Positions 35,665 to 44,421 are shown, counted from the first letter of the stretch. The stretch: 64,000 nt of DNA from Bacteroidota bacterium (GCA_030698405.1 JAUYMU010000112.1:16554-80553), one strand, 5' to 3'. Program-made: numbers and translations. Notes: generated by a model from the sequence alone, not told the origin.

Positions 35665-36354
35665 ATGAAGCTTACAAAAAAAATCACCTGCAATAATTGT
35701 ACAGATCCTTGTGATTTTCAATCAGCACTTGCTAAAACAGGTAGAAGTATTGATGACGCAAATATATTTCATGCGCATTTCAAGAAGCATGATGTCATCT
35801 GTAAGCAGGGGAAAGAAGTTACTCACGCCTTATTTTTAACAAAAGGCTGGGCTAAGCTTTATCTTGAAGGATTGAACAACAGGAATATCATCCTGTATAT
35901 TTTAAAACCACCTGCCTATATTGGCTTATTGTCTTTTTTCGAAACCCCCATATATGCCTATTCTGTCACCGCTCTTGAAGATTCAGAAGTATGTTTCGTT
36001 GAACTTGGGTTGGTTAAAAAACTTTATATCGAAAGCCATGACCTTCTATTGTGCCTGAATAAAGTATTTGGGAAGTCGGTCGCTGATATTATGAATAAAA
36101 TTATTTCAATTAATCAAAAGCAAATCAGGGGAAGGATAGCTGAAAACCTGATTTATTTATCAAATTTGCACCAAAGCCACAAATTTCATCTGTGTCTTAC
36201 GCGGAAAGAGATTGGCGAGATGGCAGCCATTTCTGAAGAAAACACGGTGAGGCTACTTTCTGAATTTGCAAAAGAAAGTATTATCAGTGTTAAAGGACGC
36301 GATATAGAAATTCTTGATATGCCACTTTTGAAAAAAATTTGTGATGTAGGCTGA
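35665..36354 (+). CDS. Crp/Fnr-family transcription regulator
   Basis: 229 residues. A cyclic-nucleotide-binding-like beta barrel (about 35-145; KKHDVICKQGKEVTHALFLTKG) is followed by a winged helix (TRKEIGEMAAISEENTVRLLSEF). The N-terminus has a three-cysteine cluster, CNNCTDPCDFQ, like FNR-type sensors of oxygen or NO, but a fourth cysteine ligand is not obvious. It lies divergent from actP-DUF485 (128 bp apart) and so is a good candidate for its regulator (inference). Followed after 24 bp by the metallophosphoesterase. Confidence 0.9.
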   Translation: MKLTKKITCNNCTDPCDFQSALAKTGRSIDDANIFHAHFKKHDVICKQGKEVTHALFLTKGWAKLYLEGLNNRNIILYILKPPAYIGLLSFFETPIYAYSVTALEDSEVCFVELGLVKKLYIESHDLLLCLNKVFGKSVADIMNKIISINQKQIRGRIAENLIYLSNLHQSHKFHLCLTRKEIGEMAAISEENTVRLLSEFAKESIISVKGRDIEILDMPLLKKICDVG

Positions 36355-36378
36355 AAAATAAATAAAAACACACTTTCA

Positions 36379-37134
36379 ATGAGGATTCAATATTGCTCCG
36401 ACCTGCACCTTGAGTTTGCTCAGAATGACAAATATCTTAAGCAAAATCCATTGGTAAAAAATGGCGATATCCTGATTCTTGCCGGGGATATTGTGCCGCT
36501 GCATGAGGTTAACTTCAGCCATCCATTCTTCAGCCTCGTTGCTGATAATTACGATAAAGTTTTTTGGGTTCCCGGCAATCATGAGTACTATCACCGCGAC
36601 ATTTGTGAATTCGGTGCTTCTTTTGATATTCAGATACGGAGCAATATCCATTTGGTGAACAATGTGGCCCTGCAATATGATGAAGTCAGGTTTGTTTTCA
36701 GTACTTTATGGTCGAAGTTGAGCGCTGAAAATGAAAAAATTATAGAACAAGGCGTTTCAGATTTTTCGTGTATCCAGAAAAAAGATAAAAAACTCAAAGC
36801 TTCAGATTACAATAAATTGCATGTCGAATGCTTAAACTTTTTAAAGCTTACCTTAACTGATGAAGTTGAAAAAACCATCGTGGTCACCCACCATCTTCCA
36901 TCGGGTTTGTGCAATTATCCCCCGCATGCGAAAAGTCCGATTAACGAGGCCTTTTGTGTAGAGTTGACCGATTATATTGAACGTTGCAACGCTAATTTCT
37001 GGATATACGGACACAGCCATTTCAATCAAAAACCTTTATACATCGGCGACACTGTATTGCTAACAAATCAGTTAGGATACGTGCATTGCAATGAGCATTC
37101 CGGATTTAAGCGCCAGGCTTATTTTTTAATCTGA
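36379..37134 (+). CDS. Metallophosphoesterase (calcineurin-like)
   Basis: 251 residues with all metal motifs: YCSDLHLEF (D-x-H), LAGDIV (GD), GNHEYYH (GNH), VVTHHLP (H) and YGHSHFN (GHxH). No signal peptide, so cytosolic. The substrate is unknown; family members act on nucleotides or cyclic nucleotides. It follows the Crp-like gene and might degrade a signal nucleotide (speculation). Its TGA (37132-37134) touches the TCA of the convergent sensor gene with no gap. Confidence 0.87.
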   Translation: MRIQYCSDLHLEFAQNDKYLKQNPLVKNGDILILAGDIVPLHEVNFSHPFFSLVADNYDKVFWVPGNHEYYHRDICEFGASFDIQIRSNIHLVNNVALQYDEVRFVFSTLWSKLSAENEKIIEQGVSDFSCIQKKDKKLKASDYNKLHVECLNFLKLTLTDEVEKTIVVTHHLPSGLCNYPPHAKSPINEAFCVELTDYIERCNANFWIYGHSHFNQKPLYIGDTVLLTNQLGYVHCNEHSGFKRQAYFLI

Positions 37135-39996
37135 TCAGCCTGTAATCCTGAAATCATTGCCAATCTTATTCTGATAGCCGGACAGTAGGGCAAGTGTCTT
37201 TTTTACGACCGACAATTCTATTTCGATAAGCCCTTTGGTATTTAGTGAATTGGACAGGGGCAAATTACTCTTCAGTAATTTAACTTGATTTTTAAAACGT
37301 AGCCCCATCAGGAAGTTGTAGGCATAAATTATTTCTTCAACCGTATTTTCATTCAATACCTGCTTTGTTTTCAGCGCATTTAACCTGTCAATCGTGTTTG
37401 TACCCCAAATATTATTCTGAAGCGAATAGGTCCGCGCAAACATGACCAAGACACTTACCGCGTTTTTTAAATCAATGGTTTCTGTGTTTTTGTCCGAAAT
37501 AATAGTTCCTGATGAGATTTGCTGCGTTTTGAGATTAAACGTATTGCGTGCCAGATGGTACAAAAAAACCGACTGTTGCTTGATTAATACGCCAATCGTT
37601 TCACGTAAGCGATCAGTAATTTCCTCCTTCCCGTATATATTCCTGAAATCAAAGAAAATCATGGCTTCCAATAAATTTTGTGGTTCAGGGGTCACAATCC
37701 ATTTGGCGAAATATTTTTCCCATACATTGATTGGTTTGCACCAGACAGGGTTTTTTGCCATAATATTTCCTTTGCAGTATGCGTAGCCGATGTGATTCAG
37801 GGTATCGCATACTTTCTCCCCAAGCCTGATAAAATAATCATTTACCGCTACTTCGTTGTCTTTATCAACTTCATCATAAATGATCGCGTTGTCCTGATCG
37901 GTAAATAAAGTTTCCTCCTGCCGCCCTTCGCTTCCGAGGCAGATAAACGAAAAACCAACCGGCGGAGGACCCAATTCTTTTGTTGTCAGTTCAATTATCC
38001 TGCAAATAACAGCATCCGAAAACGTAGAAGTCATATTCGTGATGTACCTGATCGTTATGCCACTGTTGATAAGTGGAACAATCAGGTCGTGAAGCGAACT
38101 GTAACAGGTTTTCAATTCGTTGGTGGTTAAAGCCTTTTTTACATCGGAAATTAAAAAAGTAAGCGAATTCTTCAGAGATTTATAGATATCCCGGATCTTA
38201 ATAACGCCTTTTACCGCATGGGCATCGTCTCTGACCACGAGGTGGTTTATCTTTTTTTCGTCGCAGAGGGCTATTGCAGCGTAAACAGAAGTGTCTTCAC
38301 CGATATAAATAATGGGGGAGCTCATGATTAAATAGGCCGGATTATCCAAATGAAGCTTATGCGAAAGTACCCTGTTTTGCAGGTCGTCGCTGGTTATAAT
38401 CCCAATAGGGTCTTTGCCGTTTTTAGTAATTAACAGGTTGTCAGTTTTAAAAACGGTTAAAGATTTTACAACTTCATCAATGGTCGAATCAGCATCGAGC
38501 GGGCAGGCAGGAGTCATAAAGTCCCTGACCGGCTGTTCCATCAGGAACAAGTTCGATTTTAATTCGGAAATGATAGTGCCGGTTATGGTTTTTTCATTTT
38601 CGATTGAAGTGACATCTTCAATTACCCCATCACAAATCATTTCTTTCGACTCTTTGTTGTCGTACAAAACAAGAGTCACTGAAACATACGCGGTTTCGTG
38701 GTTTTTCCTGTGAATCTTTAATACCTTGTTCCTGATGTAACCGTCTTTTAGAAGGATATTTATGAGTTCATTCCGGTCGTCTGAATTGACAGGTATTTTA
38801 ATGAAATTTGTTTCCGACAATTCCCTGAAATTATCGTAACCCAATATTTTGACTGCTGTTTCGTTGGCAAAAATAAACTTGCCCTTGCTGTCGATACTTG
38901 TCCTGAAAAAGCCAATATTGAGGGTGTTGAGTAATTTTTGATAATCTAAAACCGACAGGTTTGAGTTGCGGTCGGTGGTGATGTTTTTAATGATGATAAT
39001 ATTTACTTCCCTGCCGCTGAATACAGCACTTGACGAGGTGATCAACACTTCGATGAACCCGCCGTTTTTCTTTTTCAGGTGAATATCGTATTGTCCTTCC
39101 CTGATCATGTTTTGTGAGAAAGTTTCAATCAAATCTTTATTGTTGTTTTCGCTCACCATTGCACTGATTGGCAGGTTGAGGAGTTCCGTATTTGCAAACC
39201 CTGTCATTTTACAAACCACGCCATTCAGGAAAGTTATACGGCCATCTGCCAGCATGATCAATCCTTCGGTTGCCGCTTCAACCAGTGTCCGATATTTCTC
39301 TTTCGATTCGTTTAAGTCGTTTTCGGCTTTGGCCCTTTTCTTCTCTATGGTTAAACTTTGTTGAGAGATAAAAAAAAGCAAGCTTGCTATCAGGATAGAA
39401 ATTCCGGTGGATATCCAAATCAGTTTTTTTGTAAGCGCTTTGATCTCTTTCTTTACGTCTTCAATATAAATACCAGTTCCTATAATCCAACCCCATGCAT
39501 TAAAAGCTTTTACATACGAAAGCTTAGGGACAATATGCAGCGAATCTTCTTTCCATTGCCACATGTAATTTACATACCCGTGACCCGATTTTTCAACAGT
39601 ATTCACACATTCAACAAAAAGCAGGGTTCCATGTGGATCGCGAAAATTGCTCAGATCTTTTCCGTTCAGGTCGGTGCGGTAGGGGTGCATCACCATGTTG
39701 GGGTGCATATCGGTTATCCAGAAATAATCCTTGTTTTCATCTCCATACCTGAGGTATTGAATCCTTGAGATAGCCGTCTCCTGAGCCATTTCGTGGGTCA
39801 AAATTCCGTTACGCTCATCGTTTTCGTATTTCGAGACGATGCTTAATGCCGAGTTAGTCAACTCCTTGATCATTTCACGCTTGCCATTCATTATATTTTC
39901 CTGAAACCGGGGTATGATAATCAGGAAAATGGCAAGAATAAAAAGCAGGATTGAAACTGCTGAAGGAATAATTATTTTCAGATAAACTTTTTTCAT
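37135..39996 (-). CDS. sCache-PAS-PAS-CBS-CBS-nucleotidyltransferase (DUF294) sensor protein
   Basis: 953 residues. Order: helix at 7-28, an extracytoplasmic single-Cache domain (about 35-185; YFWITDMHPNMVMHPYRTDL, GTGIYIEDVKKEI), a second helix (about 192-210), a PAS pair (about 228-470), a CBS pair (about 500-610; VRDFMTPACPLDADSTIDEV, YLIMSSPIIYIGEDTSV), then a DUF294-type GlnD-like nucleotidyltransferase: GSEGRQEETLFTDQDNAII (G-S and DxD signature), with a C-terminal helical DUF294_C part. It senses a ligand outside the inner membrane and controls a nucleotidyltransferase inside. CBS-DUF294 proteins are found beside actP in other bacteria; a role in acetate uptake control is inference. 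Confidence 0.85.
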   Translation of the reverse strand: MKKVYLKIIIPSAVSILLFILAIFLIIIPRFQENIMNGKREMIKELTNSALSIVSKYENDERNGILTHEMAQETAISRIQYLRYGDENKDYFWITDMHPNMVMHPYRTDLNGKDLSNFRDPHGTLLFVECVNTVEKSGHGYVNYMWQWKEDSLHIVPKLSYVKAFNAWGWIIGTGIYIEDVKKEIKALTKKLIWISTGISILIASLLFFISQQSLTIEKKRAKAENDLNESKEKYRTLVEAATEGLIMLADGRITFLNGVVCKMTGFANTELLNLPISAMVSENNNKDLIETFSQNMIREGQYDIHLKKKNGGFIEVLITSSSAVFSGREVNIIIIKNITTDRNSNLSVLDYQKLLNTLNIGFFRTSIDSKGKFIFANETAVKILGYDNFRELSETNFIKIPVNSDDRNELINILLKDGYIRNKVLKIHRKNHETAYVSVTLVLYDNKESKEMICDGVIEDVTSIENEKTITGTIISELKSNLFLMEQPVRDFMTPACPLDADSTIDEVVKSLTVFKTDNLLITKNGKDPIGIITSDDLQNRVLSHKLHLDNPAYLIMSSPIIYIGEDTSVYAAIALCDEKKINHLVVRDDAHAVKGVIKIRDIYKSLKNSLTFLISDVKKALTTNELKTCYSSLHDLIVPLINSGITIRYITNMTSTFSDAVICRIIELTTKELGPPPVGFSFICLGSEGRQEETLFTDQDNAIIYDEVDKDNEVAVNDYFIRLGEKVCDTLNHIGYAYCKGNIMAKNPVWCKPINVWEKYFAKWIVTPEPQNLLEAMIFFDFRNIYGKEEITDRLRETIGVLIKQQSVFLYHLARNTFNLKTQQISSGTIISDKNTETIDLKNAVSVLVMFARTYSLQNNIWGTNTIDRLNALKTKQVLNENTVEEIIYAYNFLMGLRFKNQVKLLKSNLPLSNSLNTKGLIEIELSVVKKTLALLSGYQNKIGNDFRITG

Positions 39997-40225
39997 TAAC
40001 TGTAGCTAAGAAACTATCCTGACCTGTTGAAATAGCGCTTTTTAATAGCCGCCCGTGTCATGGGCTTATGCAAAGCTAATCATTAGTTGGCTTATTTCCT
40101 GAATTATTTCCCGGAAGGATGCGTACACATTCAATTCCTGTTTGTGCATTGAAATGTTTTTCTTTGGGCATAAAAAAGGCCTGCCTTCCGGCAGACCTTA
40201 CTGTATATTGTTTCAATGTTAATTA
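39997..40225. other. Short intergenic region with satP terminator
   Basis: 229 bp; the leader of the sensor gene to the left and the terminator hairpin at 40172-40199 on the right. Nothing else seen. Confidence 0.6.
40172..40199 (-). terminator. Terminator of the acetate channel gene
   Basis: Hairpin AAGGCCTGCC / GGCAGACCTT (9 of 10 pairs) followed on the minus strand by a T run (A run 40172-40177). Confidence 0.75.
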
Positions 40226-40786
40226 TTAGCGGATAAAAGCTACACCGTTTGGAAGAATCGTTTTACCTGCCAAATCGTTAATGATGATTGCAGCCATCAT
40301 ATACCAGGCCATCAAAGCGCAGAAAATAAGTTCATAACCTGCCACTTTAATAAACACCGGATTACCCAGCAAACCCATTACCAGTAAGATAAACCCAATC
40401 AAAAGCAGACCAAAAGTAATTGCCATTGCCTTGTGTACACGCAACGAGGCAATAAACATGATTACGGTGTAAAGTGTCCATACCAACATGTATAAACCGA
40501 GTTCGGTGTGGCTGGTTTCATATACTTTCATGAAGTTTAGTATCCAGATAATCGAAAGCCCGATCCAGAAACTTCCGTAGGATACAAAGGCACTGTACCC
40601 AAAGTTATTACCTAACTTTTGCTCCTGAAATCCAGCCAGCATCTGCGCCAGACCGCCAAAAACAATACCCATGGCCAGTACTGGTCCGAGTCCACAGATT
40701 CCGATGTTGTGTAACTGTAGCAGTAAAGTTGTTAAACCAAAACCTGCAAGCCCAACCACCGCAGGATTTCCCATCTTCTTTTCCAT
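40226..40786 (-). CDS. Acetate uptake transporter, GPR1/FUN34/YaaH (SatP) family
   Basis: 186 residues with six membrane helices. GNPAVVGLAGFGLTTLLL carries the family NPA signature; later VSYGSFWIGLS and ICALMAWYMMAAII-like segments fit the acetate/succinate channel family. It moves acetate across the inner membrane. Its -7 promoter box TATATTTG (minus strand) is at 40811-40818, and a terminator lies 27 bp after its stop. With actP upstream, the region holds two unrelated acetate carriers. Confidence 0.9.
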   Translation of the reverse strand: MEKKMGNPAVVGLAGFGLTTLLLQLHNIGICGLGPVLAMGIVFGGLAQMLAGFQEQKLGNNFGYSAFVSYGSFWIGLSIIWILNFMKVYETSHTELGLYMLVWTLYTVIMFIASLRVHKAMAITFGLLLIGFILLVMGLLGNPVFIKVAGYELIFCALMAWYMMAAIIINDLAGKTILPNGVAFIR

Positions 40787-40810
40787 TCTGCTCTAATTTT
40801 ATTAAGGGCG

Positions 40811-40818
40811 CAAATATA
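40811..40818 (-). promoter_or_regulatory. Putative -7 promoter element for the acetate channel gene
   Basis: Minus-strand TATATTTG, 25 bp upstream of the ATG; no clear -33 box. Confidence 0.5.
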
Positions 40819-40949
40819 AAAGCAGATTTCAGAATGCTGAATTATTAGAATTGCTCCAACCAAACTTTAGGATTCATTTCACATTGGGGCAAAAAAAAGG
40901 CTGTCCTTCCAGATAGCCCATTGTATTCAATGTTTTCCGAACCATTATT

Positions 40950-41501
40950 TTAGTTCTGCATCACCGTGTTTGATAATGTCAGTTCTCCCGGAATCCAATC
41001 GCAGGGAGTTAATTCGCCGGTTTGGAGAGCGTCCAAAACACGGATAATTTCTTTTACATTACGGCCAACATTCAGTCCGTTAACCGAAACATGCTGAATG
41101 ATTCCTTCCGGATCGATGATGTACGTAGCACGGTAAGCGATTTTGTTGTCAGCTTCCAATATGCCCAATTCTTCTGAAAGCGATTTGCTGGTATCAGCCA
41201 ACATCGGGAATTTTAGTCCTTTCAACCCTGAGTGGTTATTTCGCCATGCGAGGTGTACGAATTGTGAATCGATTGAAGCGCCAACCACATTGGCATTACG
41301 CTTGGCAAATTCTTCGAAATGATCGTTGAATGATACAATTTCGGTTGGGCAAACAAAAGTGAAGTCGAGTGGCCACCAGAAAAACACTGTCCATTTACCA
41401 GCAATGTCGGCATTGGTCAGGGTTGCGAACTCTTTGCCAAATTCGAGTGAAACAACAGCTTCTTTTTTAAACTCAGGAAATTTTTCGTTGATTGTCTTCA
41501 T
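40950..41501 (-). CDS. ahpC: Alkyl hydroperoxide reductase C-type peroxiredoxin
   Basis: 183 residues. Peroxidatic Cys51 lies in FTFVCPTE and the resolving Cys near 168 in ELTPCDWIPGE, as in typical 2-Cys AhpC/Prx1 enzymes. FWWPLDFTFVCPTE and ATYIIDPEGIIQHVS are family hallmarks. It reduces H2O2 and organic peroxides in the cytosol; no ahpF is adjacent, so the reductant is thioredoxin or a distant AhpF. A full promoter is visible at 41544-41574. Confidence 0.9.
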   Translation of the reverse strand: MKTINEKFPEFKKEAVVSLEFGKEFATLTNADIAGKWTVFFWWPLDFTFVCPTEIVSFNDHFEEFAKRNANVVGASIDSQFVHLAWRNNHSGLKGLKFPMLADTSKSLSEELGILEADNKIAYRATYIIDPEGIIQHVSVNGLNVGRNVKEIIRVLDALQTGELTPCDWIPGELTLSNTVMQN

Positions 41502-41543
41502 ACTATTTGTATTAATAATTTAAAATTCTTCAAAATCGTGTGG

Positions 41544-41574
41544 CAAATATACTCCCCTGTTGTTCGCCAGTCAA
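41544..41574 (-). promoter_or_regulatory. ahpC promoter (Bacteroidota type)
   Basis: On the minus strand, TTGA (41571-41574), a 19-base spacer and TATATTTG (41544-41551), about 43 bp from the start codon. Both boxes fit the Bacteroidota sigma factor consensus. Confidence 0.65.
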
Positions 41575-41712
41575 ATCGAATTTTTCAATCCTGAATAGAC
41601 AAAAACTATCCGAAAAAATTCATTTACTTGAATTTACAGTAAAGTGTTTGATTTACGCTTATTTGAGCGATTCCGGGTTTTTAATAAAAATCAAAAGTTG
41701 CAACTTTCAGGC

Positions 41713-41743
41713 TTGGTGATTCTGGAAGATAATTTTACCTTTA
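41713..41743 (+). promoter_or_regulatory. Putative promoter of the first Gfo/Idh gene
   Basis: TTGG at 41713, spacer of about 20, then TACCTTTA (41736-41743), one mismatch to TAnnTTTG. The ATG is at 41811. Confidence 0.45.
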
Positions 41744-41810
41744 GGGGATTTTTTTAATCAAAAGCACACACATAAATTTATTACCTAAATCGATTTTAAA
41801 TTTTTAACCA

Positions 41811-43307
41811 ATGAAAGACAAATTTAGCAGAAGATCATTTTTGGCAACGACTGCAACTGTTGCGGCCGGAGTGACTATTCTTCCAAGCAATGTTATTGCT
41901 GGTATGGGTCACAAAGCACCCAGTGACAAATTGAATATTGCCGGTGTTGGAGTTGGTGGTATGGGTTTCGCTAACCTGAAAAACCTTGCCTCTGAAAATA
42001 TCATCGGACTTTGCGATGTTGACTGGAAATATACCGGCGGAAACGGTGTGTTTGATAAATTTCCAGGTGCCAAAAAGTACAAAGACTGGAGAGTTATGTA
42101 CGACGAACTGGGCAAATCAATTGATGGTGTAGTGATTGCAACTGCCGACCACACGCACGCCATTACAGCAGCTCATGCCATCACCATGGGAAAACATGTT
42201 TATCTGCAAAAACCTTTGACCCACTCGGTTTACGAATCACGCCTGCTCACCAAACTGGCCGACAAATACAAAGTAGCCACTCAAATGGGTAATCAGGGAT
42301 CTTCTCAGGAAGGTGTTAACCTAACCTGCGAATGGCTTGCCAACGGCGAAATTGGTGAAGTAACAAAAGTTGAGGCATTTACCGACCGTCCGATCTGGCC
42401 ACAAGGCTTAAACACTCCAAAACAAGGTCAATGGGTTCCTGAAACTTTGGATTGGGATTTATTTACCGGTCCGGCAAAAATGCGTCCGTATAACGAAATT
42501 TTTCACCCATGGAACTGGCGCGGCTGGTGGGATTACGGTACTGGTGCATTGGGCGACATGGCCTGCCATATCTTGCATCCCGTATTTGTTGGTCTCGAAC
42601 TGGGTTATCCAACCAAAGCACAGGGTAATTCAACCTTATTACTTCAGGATTGCGCACCAACAGCACAGTCGGTTAAATTAACCTTCCCGGCCCGTGCGCC
42701 AAAACGCGCATGGAAAGGATCGAAAAAAGGAGCTCAGTTACCACAGGTTGAAGTATTCTGGTACGATGGTGGTATCAAGCAAATGCTTCCTGAAGGATGG
42801 CCGGCTGGCAAAAACCCGAACGATGCGGGTGGTGGCGTAATTTTCCACGGAACAAAGGACAAACTTATTTGCGGATGTTACGGTGTTAATCCTTGGTTGT
42901 TATCAGGCCGCAAACCTGAATCTCCAAAATTCCGTCGCCGTGTTGAAGCTTCACACGAAATGGATTGGGCTCGTGCAGCCAAAGAAACTCCTGAAAGTCG
43001 CGTGCAAACTGCCTCTAATTTCAGCGAAGCCGGACCATTCAACGAAATGGTTGTAATGGGCGTTTTGGCCGTTCGTTTACAAAACCTGAACAAAGAATTG
43101 TTGTGGGACGGACCAAACATGAAATTTACCAACATCACTGCTGACGAAAAAATCAGAATCGTTATCGAAGATGGGTTCAAAATTCATGACGGTCACCCAA
43201 CTTTCAACAAAACTTACACTGATCCGGTTCCTGCAACTGAATTTGCTGCCGAACTGATCAAGCATACTTACCGCAAACCATGGAGTCTTCCTGATATGCC
43301 GGCATAG
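41811..43307 (+). CDS. Tat-exported Gfo/Idh/MocA-family oxidoreductase (first paralogue)
   Basis: 498 residues. The N-terminus SRRSFLATTATVAAGVTIL is a twin-arginine signal. The Rossmann core shows LNIAGVGVGGMGFANL, then YLQKPLTHSVYESR, equivalent to the catalytic EKP region with Glu replaced by Gln. GWWDYGTGALGDMACHI follows. Members bind NAD(P) tightly and act on sugars or polyols; exported ones carry their cofactor through Tat. A paralogue at 48706-50193 has the same length and layout. The last 236 coding bases recur at 44162-44397. Confidence 0.9.
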   Translation: MKDKFSRRSFLATTATVAAGVTILPSNVIAGMGHKAPSDKLNIAGVGVGGMGFANLKNLASENIIGLCDVDWKYTGGNGVFDKFPGAKKYKDWRVMYDELGKSIDGVVIATADHTHAITAAHAITMGKHVYLQKPLTHSVYESRLLTKLADKYKVATQMGNQGSSQEGVNLTCEWLANGEIGEVTKVEAFTDRPIWPQGLNTPKQGQWVPETLDWDLFTGPAKMRPYNEIFHPWNWRGWWDYGTGALGDMACHILHPVFVGLELGYPTKAQGNSTLLLQDCAPTAQSVKLTFPARAPKRAWKGSKKGAQLPQVEVFWYDGGIKQMLPEGWPAGKNPNDAGGGVIFHGTKDKLICGCYGVNPWLLSGRKPESPKFRRRVEASHEMDWARAAKETPESRVQTASNFSEAGPFNEMVVMGVLAVRLQNLNKELLWDGPNMKFTNITADEKIRIVIEDGFKIHDGHPTFNKTYTDPVPATEFAAELIKHTYRKPWSLPDMPA

Positions 43308-43329
43308 ATGTTTAATTAATGGATATTTT

Positions 43330-43360
43330 AAAAGGTGGATTCGTGAGGGTTCACCTTTTT
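43330..43360 (+). terminator. Terminator after the first Gfo/Idh gene
   Basis: AAAAGGTG / CACCTTTT stem followed by a T run, just past the stop codon at 43307. Confidence 0.65.
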
Positions 43361-43452
43361 CAATAGATGGAAGTTAACTAATTCGAAAAGTCAAAAAAAA
43401 GCCACGAATACAATAAGAGACTGTTTAAATTTGATTTATTCAAACATATTAA

Positions 43453-43956
43453 GTTTCAACCCTCAGGGTTATTGTCTTATTTTGCTCATCAATTGAAAAT
43501 TCAATTTCAGGAGATAGTTTTAAAACGGAGGTTTCCTTTATTGACAAGGAAGATATTAAAAAGGTTACGAAAGCTAAAGGTTGGCTGTTCAATTGGAAAG
43601 AAGAATTTGAAAAGCCGGATAGAGATGTTTACAAATTGACAATAAGCAACAATCCTACTATTATCCAGGGATTGGTAAGTTTAACAGAAAGGAAAGACCA
43701 TGTATACATGCACCTGATTGAGAGTGCCCCGTTTAATTTGGGAAAAGAAAAGGTGTACATTGGAGTACCCGGAAATTTGGTTGCATTTGCATGTAGATTA
43801 TCTTTCCACAGGGGGTTTGAGGGATACGTTTCGTTTACAGCAAAAACCCAATTGATAGAACATTACAAAACAACATTAGGTGCTGAAGAAGTAGGTGGAC
43901 ACTTGATGATAATTAATACAATTTCAGCACTGAAATTGATTGATAAATATTTTTAA
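43453..43956 (+). CDS. GNAT-like (acetyltransferase-fold) protein, start unclear
   Basis: The frame is open from 43453 to TAA 43956, but no ATG, GTG or TTG occurs until 43636, inside the conserved part, so the 5' end is either truncated or uses a rare start. Segments KAKGWLFNWKEEF, VYMHLIESAPFNLGKEKVY, VPGNLVAFACRLSF and FTAKTQLIEHYKTTLGA resemble the central strands and acetyl-CoA loop of GNAT proteins. The small gene at 43967 follows after 10 bp, suggesting a toxin-antitoxin-like pair. Both lie as cargo between the intact and duplicated ends of a Gfo/Idh gene. Confidence 0.5.
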   Translation, partial: VSTLRVIVLFCSSIENSISGDSFKTEVSFIDKEDIKKVTKAKGWLFNWKEEFEKPDRDVYKLTISNNPTIIQGLVSLTERKDHVYMHLIESAPFNLGKEKVYIGVPGNLVAFACRLSFHRGFEGYVSFTAKTQLIEHYKTTLGAEEVGGHLMIINTISALKLIDKYF

Positions 43957-43966
43957 AATTAATGCG

Positions 43967-44131
43967 ATGGCACATATAAAAGAGCAAACTGAGCCTGATT
44001 TCTTTGTTGATCCAAAACCTTTGACAGAGTCCGGGCAAAAACGAATAAGTGATTATATCAAGGCTGATAAAGCAAAAAGGGCGAAACTCAAACCATCAAA
44101 GAAGAAAGGCACTTATGTCCAATCGAATTAG
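43967..44131 (+). CDS. Small charged protein, possible antitoxin partner
   Basis: 54 residues from ATG 43967. Acidic first half (EQTEPDFFVDPKPLTESG), then helical and strongly basic (DKAKRAKLKPSKKKGTYVQ). There is no signal peptide or membrane helix. It lies directly after the GNAT-like frame, and the arrangement of a short charged protein beside a transferase-like protein is typical for toxin-antitoxin pairs; this function is inference. Confidence 0.55.
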   Translation: MAHIKEQTEPDFFVDPKPLTESGQKRISDYIKADKAKRAKLKPSKKKGTYVQSN

Positions 44132-44161
44132 ACTGGCCCATCTGCAAAACTACTTCAATAT

Positions 44162-44397
44162 TTCGTTTACAAAACCTGAACAAAGAATTGATGTGGGACG
44201 GACCAAACATGAAATTTACCAACATCACTGCTGACGAAAAAATCAGAATCGTTATCGAAGATGGTTTCAAAATTCATGACGGTCACCCAACTTTCAACAA
44301 AACTTACACTGATCCGGTTCCTGCGACTGAATTTGCTGCCGAACTGATCAAGCATACTTACCGCAAACCATGGAGTCTTCCTGATATGCCGGCATAG
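44162..44397 (+). pseudogene. Duplicated 3' fragment of the first Gfo/Idh gene
   Basis: Identical to 43072-43307 except for three substitutions that I count over 242 bp (through 44403). It starts abruptly inside the reading frame and keeps the stop codon and six bases beyond. No start and no Rossmann domain, so it is a remnant. It marks the far side of the 848-bp segment 43314-44161. The near-identity indicates a recent event. Confidence 0.95.
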
Positions 44398-44421
44398 ATG
44401 TTTTTGAATGAATGATCCAGA

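Noticed and set aside
44166..44397. Short protein gene from the duplicated oxidoreductase end
   Set aside because: Only a 3' fragment of the Gfo/Idh gene; lacks the Rossmann domain and any sensible start.
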